This document shows, piece by piece, positions 16,254 through 22,005 of a stretch of DNA of 22,005 nucleotides (position 1 is the stretch's first letter; each line of letters starts with the position of its first letter). This DNA comes from CAZWSE01 sp964636575 (lineage in GTDB: Bacteria; Pseudomonadota; Alphaproteobacteria; Rhodobacterales; Rhodobacteraceae), in the NCBI GenBank assembly GCA_964636575.1, contig CAZWSE010000059.1, forward strand, positions 1 to 22,005, written 5' to 3'. The notes under the pieces are model-generated. The model did not search any database. It worked only from the letters and a program-made list of their open reading frames with translations, and was not told the origin of the DNA. The position numbers and the translations under genes were made by a program.

Positions 16254-17051
16254 GTGTTTAGTGAATTTTCACATGGCGATTTTCGCCATATCACATCTAT
16301 GGGACGTTCAGTCTTTGCGTTGATGCTGCGCGAAATGGTCACGACTTACGGGCGTTCCCCCGGTGGATATCTTTGGGCAATTTTGGAGCCTGTTGCAGCG
16401 ATCGCTGTGCTTTCAATTGTGTTCTCGATGGCCTTCCATTCACCGACGCTGGGAAGCAACTTTCCACTGTTTTATGCGACCGCCTATTTGCCCTATATGT
16501 TGTTCCTGGACATCTGCATGAAAGTGGCCACATCGGTCCGCTTTTCGATGTCTCTTTTGACCTATCCGGTGATCACAATTACGGATGTTTTGGTCTCGCG
16601 ATTCTTGCTGAATATGCTCACCCACATCCTTGTCGCGGTCTGCGTGATTTCGGGAATTTTGATGATTTTCGACGTGTCGGTTCAGCTTGATATGATCGCG
16701 GTTTTCAAAGCCTACGCGATGGCCGCAATGCTCGGTTTAGGCTTCGGAACTTTGAACTGCTATTTGTTCATGGCGTATCCAATTCTCGAACGGTTGTGGC
16801 AGATCGCGACCCGCCCACTTGTCATTATTTCCGGCCTATTTTTCCTGCTAGAATCCGTTCCCATGCCCTACAGGGATTGGCTTTGGTACAACCCTCTGTT
16901 TCACGTCACAGGCGAAATGCGAAACGGCGTTTATGGGATGTATTCGGCGCCTTACGTTTCACCCGTTTTCGTCACCTTGCTAAGTGCATCCCTGTTCGCA
17001 ATTGGCTTCCTGCTTCTTTCACGATCTTACCGCGACCTCATTGAAAAGTAA
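16254..17051 (+). CDS. kpsM: Capsule-type polysaccharide ABC exporter, permease (KpsM-like)
   Basis: This 265-residue ABC-2 permease has about six membrane spans (roughly 45-62, 70-90, 115-137, 150-170, 180-198, 235-256). It shows the N-terminal amphipathic element LREMVTTYGRSPGGYLWA and the conserved C-terminal NPLFHVTGEMRNGVYG segment. These are hallmarks of the KpsM/Wzm permeases that move capsular polysaccharide across the inner membrane. The start is GTG with GGAGG ten bases upstream; no ATG nearby fits better. It is separated from its KpsT partner by kpsE and a strand switch. Fourteen bases after its stop a glycosyltransferase gene begins, so it probably heads a plus-strand glycan transcript. 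Confidence 0.92.
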   Translation: MFSEFSHGDFRHITSMGRSVFALMLREMVTTYGRSPGGYLWAILEPVAAIAVLSIVFSMAFHSPTLGSNFPLFYATAYLPYMLFLDICMKVATSVRFSMSLLTYPVITITDVLVSRFLLNMLTHILVAVCVISGILMIFDVSVQLDMIAVFKAYAMAAMLGLGFGTLNCYLFMAYPILERLWQIATRPLVIISGLFFLLESVPMPYRDWLWYNPLFHVTGEMRNGVYGMYSAPYVSPVFVTLLSASLFAIGFLLLSRSYRDLIEK

Positions 17052-17065
17052 CTTTTTGACTCATT

Positions 17066-18085
17066 ATGACCTATTCAAAACACAACCCTCAACCATCCAA
17101 ACCACAGCGCGACGCTGACACAAAAGGTCCACGTCCGAGGTTCAATTTGTCAGTCTACGGACGGCAACATGTCGCTATTTTGCTGGCGCTCTACAACGGC
17201 GAAAAGTGTCTGCCGGACCAGTTGCACAGCTTCAAATGCCAAACTCACGAAGACTGGTCTTTGTTGATCAGTGACGACGGATCAGACGACGATGGACCGG
17301 CCCTTGTAAAGTGCTATGCACGCGCAGAAAAGTCGCGTGACGTGCGCATTCTGAACGGTCCGCAGCGTGGGTTCGCGATGAATTTCATTCATCTTATCAA
17401 TGCTGTAGATCTAAGTATTCCGTTCGCTGCCTTTTCGGATCAAGACGACGCCTGGTTGCCCCAAAAGTTGGAACGCGGTCTGGACGCAATGCGCGATGTG
17501 CCTCAAGGGATTCCCGCTGTCTATTGCGGACGCACATGGGTGTGCAGCTCGACACTGCGAAAAATGCGACCTTCCACGTTGTTTCGCAAAACGCCTCATT
17601 TCAGCAATGCAATTGTGCAAAGTATCGGGGGCGGGAACACGATGCTTTTGAACAATGCGGCGCTCAATCTAGTTAAAGATGCCAGCCAGCAAGTTGACAA
17701 TGTCACGTCTCATGATTGGTGGGTCTACCAACTTGTTGCAGGAGCCGGTGGCAAGATCATCTATGATGAGACGCCAATGGTCCTATACCGTCAACACGAT
17801 GGAAATATCATCGGGGCAAGCGACGGATACGTTGCGGTTTTGTCCAGACTATGGATGGTTTTAGCCCGCCGGTTTCAATCGTGGAACACGATGAACGAGC
17901 GCGCCCTTCTCAAAGCTGCTTCGTTTTTGACCGTCGAAAACAGATCGCTGCTTTTTAAGTTCGCCGCACTAAGAAGAACACACATTTTGGATCGCATACA
18001 CTCTCTAAGACGTAGTGGCATTCACCACCAAACGCGTCTTGGAAACATGGGCCTTTGGTTGGCCGCATTTTTGAACAGAATTTGA
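17066..18085 (+). CDS. GT2 glycosyltransferase, rhamnosyltransferase-like
   Basis: This 339-residue protein contains a GT-A domain from residue 35. HVAILLALYNGEKCLPDQL starts the domain, followed by LLISDDGSDDD (nucleotide contact), FSDQDDAWLPQKL (124-128 SDQDD, metal and catalytic region), IGGGNTMLLN and TSHDWWVYQLVAGAGG (DW catalytic region), then LYRQHDGNIIGA. This pattern is common in enzymes annotated as rhamnosyl- or galactosyltransferases of O-antigen and exopolysaccharide loci. The donor cannot be fixed from sequence. About 30 residues precede the catalytic domain and look disordered. The last 70 residues are basic and helical, possibly for membrane association. It follows kpsM closely and is probably co-transcribed with it. 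Confidence 0.87.
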   Translation: MTYSKHNPQPSKPQRDADTKGPRPRFNLSVYGRQHVAILLALYNGEKCLPDQLHSFKCQTHEDWSLLISDDGSDDDGPALVKCYARAEKSRDVRILNGPQRGFAMNFIHLINAVDLSIPFAAFSDQDDAWLPQKLERGLDAMRDVPQGIPAVYCGRTWVCSSTLRKMRPSTLFRKTPHFSNAIVQSIGGGNTMLLNNAALNLVKDASQQVDNVTSHDWWVYQLVAGAGGKIIYDETPMVLYRQHDGNIIGASDGYVAVLSRLWMVLARRFQSWNTMNERALLKAASFLTVENRSLLFKFAALRRTHILDRIHSLRRSGIHHQTRLGNMGLWLAAFLNRI

Positions 18086-18113
18086 ATACGACACATGAGA
18101 ATTTTTGAGGACC

Positions 18114-18142
18114 TTACAGGCAAACCAAGGCAGCATTTATAA
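18114..18142 (+). promoter_or_regulatory. Possible sigma-70 promoter for the second GT2 operon
   Basis: TTACAG and TTATAA are spaced by exactly 17 bases in the 108-base gap between two glycosyltransferase genes, about 50 bases before the next start. It could give the last three genes their own transcript. Confidence 0.35.
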
Positions 18143-18193
18143 GCCGCCAGAGACCTTATTAAGCAGCTATCGTTTGGTCGGGAGCCTTAATAA

Positions 18194-18943
18194 ATGAAAA
18201 AAGTAACTACTGCAGTTGTATGTCCTGTGTTTAATGAAACGCAGACTTGGCAACAGATTTGTGTTTCGTTAACAGCCATTTTCGATCTTGTGGTTGTTGT
18301 AGACGATGGGTCGGACATCCCGATTACCACCTGCGCTTTGCCGGGTGTAACGGTGCTGCGTCATCATCGGAATTTGGGCAAGGGATCCGCCTTGGAAACC
18401 GGTTTCCGTCACTGCCTCGCGCAGGGTGCCCACGTTGTTGGCACCATCGACTCAGATGGAGAACATGATCCCAGATGTCTGCAGAATCCCATCGATCAGC
18501 TGGGGAATTCAGGTTTGGTCACCTTCTCAAGAAGACCGATTTTTAGCGACTACAGCCTCGCACGGCGCATCCGAAATATCTGGATTTCGAAACGGCTTTC
18601 CAACGAGCTGGGGCTTGAATTGAAGGACACCCAATCCGGGTTGCGCCTGTTCTCGGCCGCGGCCCTTAAAGCCGCGCTCAAAAACGACGTGGCACCCGGC
18701 TATGCTGTCGAAACACAGATGCTGCGGTCGGTTGCTGCTTCCGGCTTTGACGTGCGCGAAACAGACATTGCCTACCCTGGACAGCAGCGCCCTGAGAAAC
18801 GTTTGTACAACGCGCACGCAGCTCTCAGCGATCTCTATGTCTTGACCTCAACGCTTTTGGGCCGTCACCCAAAGAAATCCGAAGTTCCACCTAAGGCTGC
18901 GTACAAGAAACCTGACATCCAGAAAATTGGAGTTGGCCCATGA
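18194..18943 (+). CDS. GT2 glycosyltransferase, polyprenyl-phosphate-sugar-synthase-like
   Basis: This 249-residue protein is a compact GT-A enzyme. It shows TAVVCPVFNE (5-14), VVVVDDGSD (33-41), NLGKGSALETGF (60-71), GTIDSDGEHDP (83-93, metal-binding DxD) and KDTQSGLRLFSAAAL. These resemble the dolichol- or undecaprenyl-phosphate hexose transferase branch (DPM1/GtrB-like), but it has no C-terminal membrane spans. The role may be making a lipid-linked sugar donor or simply adding a residue to the glycan. The ATG has GGAG ten bases upstream. The C-terminal tail after 225 is Lys- and Pro-rich and non-catalytic. It overlaps the next gene by ATGA. Confidence 0.83.
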   Translation: MKKVTTAVVCPVFNETQTWQQICVSLTAIFDLVVVVDDGSDIPITTCALPGVTVLRHHRNLGKGSALETGFRHCLAQGAHVVGTIDSDGEHDPRCLQNPIDQLGNSGLVTFSRRPIFSDYSLARRIRNIWISKRLSNELGLELKDTQSGLRLFSAAALKAALKNDVAPGYAVETQMLRSVAASGFDVRETDIAYPGQQRPEKRLYNAHAALSDLYVLTSTLLGRHPKKSEVPPKAAYKKPDIQKIGVGP

Positions 18944-20262
18944 ATACAAAAACAACGAGTGATCCGCGCGCAATCGTGCCGGAGAAACCGGGTTCATTTT
19001 CATTGTGGCAAGAGATTGTCGCGATGTTCTATCATCCGGCGGTCCTGACGTATCTGTCGACAACGTCCATGATCAACCGTTTCAAGTCCTACGCCAATCC
19101 CGATGTTACCCATTGGGAAGCCCCTTACTCAGGCGAACGTATCCTTCTATTTGCGATGTATCAAAAGGGTCGCGTACGCGAAGATGCAATCCGAATGCTG
19201 CAAGCCGCCAAGGCCAAGGGCCTTTATGTTGTCGCCACAAATACCCTGAAGTTGCAAAACCCAGAGCAGTACGAAGATTTGATCGACTGCTATACCGAAC
19301 GGCATAATTTCGGGCGCGACTTTGGCAGTTACAAACAAGCCTTCAGTCACATTTACAAACGCGGTTGGCATGACACCTGTTCGCGTGTCTTAATGCTCAA
19401 TGACAGCGTGTTTTTTTCGGCTGCACGTATGCCCTATTTTCTCGATCAGATGATGGCAGATGACTTTGATGTTCTTGGCAGCACGGAAAACTATGAAATC
19501 AACTATCATTTGGGGTCGTTCTGTATCGCGATCGGAAGCACTGTCCTGCGTCATCCCAAGTTCCAAAAATACTGGAAGCGGTTTAGGTTATCTGACGTCC
19601 GATCAAGGGTCATTGATCGCGGCGAAATGGGATTGTCGAAGGTGCTGACAAAATGTGCGTCTGATCCAACACAGATGAAGACGCTTTTCGATTCCGCAAG
19701 TTTTGCGCGGACCGTGCGCGATGCCGACGCTTTGACTTTGGACAGGATCATCTCACTATGTCGCAAAAGCACGCTCACACCAGCCAAAAGGTTCGTTCTG
19801 GCGGATCAGTTGCAATCGATTGAACGAGACTACGTGCACGATCTTCTTTCCGACAAGGACACCAAATTAGAGCACGGATCATTGGAGCCGATGATCAAAA
19901 ACAAAATGCTCCTCAATTCATACACGCATCTGGAGGAGCTCGTGTCCAAGCAACTTATGGACCGCAGCAACGAAGCCGGCGATGCTGTGCGCGACGCTGT
20001 CGTATCCGCCTTGATCGACAACTTTCGGCAGCACAGCCAAATCCATCAAAACGCGGCATTACTCGTCATGATGGGTCTACCCATTATCAAACTGGACGGC
20101 TTGTATCGCGGCATATTTAACGTGATGGATGTAAACCTGATCACCCAACAACTTGACGAGACCGAAGCAGACGAACTGGAAGACCTTCTCTATGCCCGCC
20201 CGTATGGCGGAGACGTTTTGGTGGGATGGAAGCGCTCGGCATTTATGCGAGGTTTGATATGA
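18940..20262 (+). CDS. RgpF-like (rhamnan synthesis F) protein, probable glycosyltransferase
   Basis: This 440-residue protein has a central region resembling the rhamnan synthesis F family. RILLFAMYQKGRVREDAIRM comes first, then ERHNFGRDFGSYKQAF (120-135, the usual N-x-GRD-x-G motif), then VLMLNDSVFF (150-159, the family ND-S motif). YHLGSFCIAIGSTVLRHPKF follows. RgpF-type proteins act in rhamnose-containing polysaccharide synthesis, so rhamnose or a similar deoxyhexose may be present here (inference). Residues 250-440 are helical with no family I can name. The gene is coupled by ATGA to the GT2 gene before it and by ATGA to the sulfotransferase after it. An uncharacterised glycan-modifying protein is the alternative. 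Confidence 0.65.
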   Translation: MNTKTTSDPRAIVPEKPGSFSLWQEIVAMFYHPAVLTYLSTTSMINRFKSYANPDVTHWEAPYSGERILLFAMYQKGRVREDAIRMLQAAKAKGLYVVATNTLKLQNPEQYEDLIDCYTERHNFGRDFGSYKQAFSHIYKRGWHDTCSRVLMLNDSVFFSAARMPYFLDQMMADDFDVLGSTENYEINYHLGSFCIAIGSTVLRHPKFQKYWKRFRLSDVRSRVIDRGEMGLSKVLTKCASDPTQMKTLFDSASFARTVRDADALTLDRIISLCRKSTLTPAKRFVLADQLQSIERDYVHDLLSDKDTKLEHGSLEPMIKNKMLLNSYTHLEELVSKQLMDRSNEAGDAVRDAVVSALIDNFRQHSQIHQNAALLVMMGLPIIKLDGLYRGIFNVMDVNLITQQLDETEADELEDLLYARPYGGDVLVGWKRSAFMRGLI

Positions 20263-21086
20263 CGGACGGGTCGGCAAACCGTCCTGCTCCGCTGATGGCA
20301 TTTGTGCATGTTCCCAAAACGGCAGGCTCAACAATCAACTCAATACTCTCGCAACGGCTGCGCTTTGGCGTGGAACACTGCGAAAAAATCGTGGACGACC
20401 CAAAAGCCTTGGGAAAGGGCATTGGCCGTTTGCAATGGATCTCAGGTCATGTGAACTACACACATCTGTCACAACGGCTAAAGGCGGTGACCGACAGATC
20501 CATTCATTTTTATTCGATCATGCGAAATCCGACCCAGCAAGTGATGTCTCATTACAATTGGCTGATCGAGATTTTTCACCGTGATGCGAAATTCTACGAC
20601 CAGCATCCGGATGACATTAAACAACTGTCTGAGCGCATCAGAAAAACCGATCACAGCAACCCCGAAGCCATCGCAGCCTTACTTCGAGACTACGCTGGGC
20701 TATTTCTGAACGTCCAATCCGCAACGATTTTGGGGTCAAATTTCAATTGGAATTCAGGACTGATCATGCGCAGGCTTTCTTTATACCGGTTTGTCGGCAC
20801 CGAACGCGACGTTCCGCAGCTCATTGAGATCATGACCGGCAAGCCCGCAAAACTGGTTCGTCGCCGTAATGTCAGCCCGTATCACTTCGATAAGGGTGTT
20901 TTTGAAGAACCTCGTTTACGCAATTTTCTAATGCGTCGAAACTTTTTGGATTGGTCGCTTTACGAGGCAATCAACAATGCCAAAACAAGGGTGGCCGCAT
21001 CGTCAAGTTTTCGAAGACAACGAATTGATAGCGACGTCAAAGAACGACACGACAATCGGGATTTAGTTGATGGGGTTCAGCTTTAG
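20259..21086 (+). CDS. Sulfotransferase family protein (third in locus)
   Basis: This 275-residue protein has FVHVPKTAGSTINSIL (15-30), the 5'-phosphosulfate loop of the Sulfotransfer_2-like group, and FYSIMRNPTQQVMSHYNWL (84-102). In the latter, Arg89 and Ser97 occupy the 3'-PAPS-binding positions, and SHY is typical of heparan-type sulfotransferases. Its P-loop (HVPKTAGST) differs from the HIGxxKTGxT loops of the two other sulfotransferases here, so it belongs to another branch and probably sulfates another position. I chose ATG 20259 because it overlaps the previous stop (ATGA) and has GAGG six bases upstream. ATG 20226 would add 11 residues. A strong hairpin follows the stop, so this is probably the last gene of the operon. 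Confidence 0.85.
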   Translation: MTDGSANRPAPLMAFVHVPKTAGSTINSILSQRLRFGVEHCEKIVDDPKALGKGIGRLQWISGHVNYTHLSQRLKAVTDRSIHFYSIMRNPTQQVMSHYNWLIEIFHRDAKFYDQHPDDIKQLSERIRKTDHSNPEAIAALLRDYAGLFLNVQSATILGSNFNWNSGLIMRRLSLYRFVGTERDVPQLIEIMTGKPAKLVRRRNVSPYHFDKGVFEEPRLRNFLMRRNFLDWSLYEAINNAKTRVAASSSFRRQRIDSDVKERHDNRDLVDGVQL

Positions 21087-21099
21087 ACTACAATCGATT

Positions 21100-21122
21100 G
21101 TTGGTTTCGACCAACTCCTTTT
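21100..21122 (+). terminator. Rho-independent terminator of the glycan operon
   Basis: GTTGGT and ACCAAC form a perfect six-base stem around a TTCG tetraloop, followed by TCCTTTT. It lies 14 bases after the last sulfotransferase stop. Confidence 0.6.
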
Positions 21123-21173
21123 GAACAATCGACTTTCATGGTTCCCGCATTGCGGCCAACGATTGATAAGCTC

Positions 21174-21293
21174 CTATATTTGATCGCTGAAAACCTCCCG
21201 TTTTTGGTCAGAGGTCAACGCGACAAAGGCTTGGTAGGTGTCTTCTTGATAGCTCTCAGAGTAATCACCAACGATTCCCAAGCTTTTGTCGAC
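21174..21293 (-). pseudogene. Orphan C-terminal gene fragment, family unknown
   Basis: Between in-frame stops the minus strand encodes 39 residues that look like real coding sequence (ESYQEDTYQAFVALTSDQ, then KREVFSDQI) and end in TAG. No start codon with a ribosome site precedes it, and the region just upstream is the end of the IS remnant. It could be the detached end of the gene truncated on the other side of that IS, or a relic of an unrelated gene. I do not recognise the family. Confidence 0.35.
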
Positions 21294-21321
21294 CTATTTA
21301 AACCAGACACTTGACGAGATG

Positions 21322-21346
21322 TGAGCTACTCTTCAGCCCTTGGACA
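21322..21346 (+). repeat. IS right-end inverted repeat
   Basis: TGAGCTACTC at the outer tip and GGACA at the inner side match the other end with several substitutions and one length difference. Confidence 0.6.
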
Positions 21347-21381
21347 AGTTTTAACGTAAATCAAGCTACTGTTCACACCTT

Positions 21382-21781
21382 TTAAACGAGGTTGGTTGTT
21401 TCATTTCGCTGCCAGTAGATTACAGCGGGTGGTTGACCGTCAAAGGCGGAATGTGGGCGCTTATGATTGTAGAAGTCGATTCAATCACTGACGACTGCCT
21501 TAGCCTGAGACCAGTTTTCGAGGCATGCAGGTAGACACATTCATAATTCAAGGAACGCGAAAGCCGTTTGACGAAGATGTTATCGAGGATCGGCCTTTGC
21601 CATCCATTGAGATGCGCATGTTCGAACATCGTAGTCGATCTGTCCAAGCAAATGACGTGAGCTGGCTACCTTGGTCTGTGTTCATGATCTACGGTGGGCC
21701 AAACTTGTGTATCGCGTCATTTAGCGCTTCGAACGCGACGTTCGATTTGAATTCGGGATTATGTTGCTTTCATTTCGACAT
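21382..21781 (-). pseudogene. Fused, broken OrfA-OrfB transposase relic
   Basis: Reading the minus strand from ATG 21781, MSK, a TGA in place of a likely Arg, then KQHNPEFKSNVAFEAL gives a normal OrfA N-terminus. It passes directly into NDAIHKFG, a TAG, then IMNTDQGSQLTSFAWTDRL, the catalytic-core part of OrfB. After a frameshift come ILDNIFVKRLSRSLNYECVY and LHASKTG. After another come IDFYNHKRPHSAFDG and QPPAVIYWQRN, the usual OrfB C-terminus. The middle of the element (rest of OrfA, first part of the rve integrase domain) is deleted, apparently between two similar 'EAL' segments. Two stops and two frameshifts make it inactive. Confidence 0.8.
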
Positions 21782-21836
21782 TTCTGGTGTTCTTCGTGTT
21801 GAAGATCAGCAGACAACAAATTGCAGCTTACGTCAG

Positions 21837-21862
21837 TGTCCGAATTTCGGGGGGGTGGCTCA
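21837..21862 (-). repeat. IS left-end inverted repeat
   Basis: On the minus strand the sequence begins TGAGCCACCCCCC and ends GGACA. Its first three bases act as the stop codon of the interrupted gene to its right. Confidence 0.65.
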
Positions 21863-22005
21863 TTTTTTGAACTTTGCTTGATAACTCTCAATCACGTTGG
21901 ATATCTGCGAATAAAGTTCAAGCCTAACAGATTCCAATAGGTCTTCAGAACTATCGCCCCCTATGTTCTCTAAAACTTCCAAGCGGTGATCTTCTGACAT
22001 CCTCC
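21860..22005 (-). pseudogene. Partial gene truncated by the IS insertion
   Basis: The minus strand is open from the window edge and reads MSEDHRLEVLENIGG, then DSSEDLLESVRLELYSQISN and VIESYQAKFKK, before TGA at 21862-21860. That TGA is exactly the tip of the IS element, so the original gene probably continued and has lost its C-terminus. GGAGG directly abuts the ATG at 22000 with no spacer. The true start may therefore lie beyond the window, with this ATG internal. The sequence is acidic and helical; the family is not recognised. Confidence 0.5.

Larger units (their letters stand above)
21322..21862 (-). mobile_element. Internally deleted IS3-family remnant with both ends
   Basis: The element is about 540 bases, less than half a usual IS3 element. 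It is bounded by imperfect inverted repeats, TGAGCTACT...GGACA (21322-21346) and, reading inward on the minus strand, TGAGCCACCCC...GGACA (21862-21837). Both show the TGA...C(A) tip typical of IS3-group elements. Inside are an OrfA beginning and an OrfB end only. No matching target-site duplication is visible next to the tips. Confidence 0.75.

Noticed and set aside
21319..21865. Target-site duplication around the IS remnant
   Set aside because: The three to four bases outside the two tips do not match, so a duplication is either lost or was never there.

Overview
This window looks like accessory DNA, possibly plasmid-borne, from a marine-type alphaproteobacterium of the Rhodobacteraceae (roseobacter) kind. 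That assignment is inference from moderate GC content, the protein styles (GT2 enzymes with N-terminal 'GW' modules, stand-alone P-loop sulfotransferases, a PrtD/HlyD-type exporter) and two decayed IS3-family elements at the edges. No rRNA, tRNA or CRISPR array was seen.

Layout. Positions 1-390 hold a decayed IS3-type orfA. Positions 605-3231 are a regulatory block: a minus-strand LuxR-type regulator with a pseudo-receiver domain, then a divergent pair made of a second LuxR-type regulator (PAS-like middle, C-terminal HTH) translationally coupled to a small membrane-anchored coiled-coil protein. Positions 3376-9030 are a type I secretion block: a 777-residue protein that is almost entirely RTX calcium-binding nonapeptides, then its likely ABC exporter and HlyD-family adaptor. 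The outer-membrane TolC partner is not here. Positions 9150-21086 are a polysaccharide block: four glycosyltransferases, an RgpF-like protein, three sulfotransferase-like proteins and a split capsule-type ABC exporter (KpsM on plus, KpsE and KpsT on minus). Positions 21087-22005 hold a terminator, an orphan reading-frame fragment, a roughly 540-bp internally deleted IS3-family remnant, and the truncated end of a gene whose stop codon is supplied by the IS tip.

How it may work together (inference). The two regulators probably control an extracellular matrix programme. The RTX protein would be exported through the type I channel and fold on calcium outside the cell. The glycan would be built in the cytoplasm, sulfated by PAPS-dependent enzymes, and exported by the Kps-like transporter. 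Acidic RTX protein plus sulfated polysaccharide would give a calcium-bridged, polyanionic surface layer, adhesin or biofilm matrix. The most unusual molecular feature is a run of 19 consecutive RTX nonapeptides that all carry methionine at the normally Leu/Ile/Val position, a predicted 'methionine ladder' inside a beta-roll.
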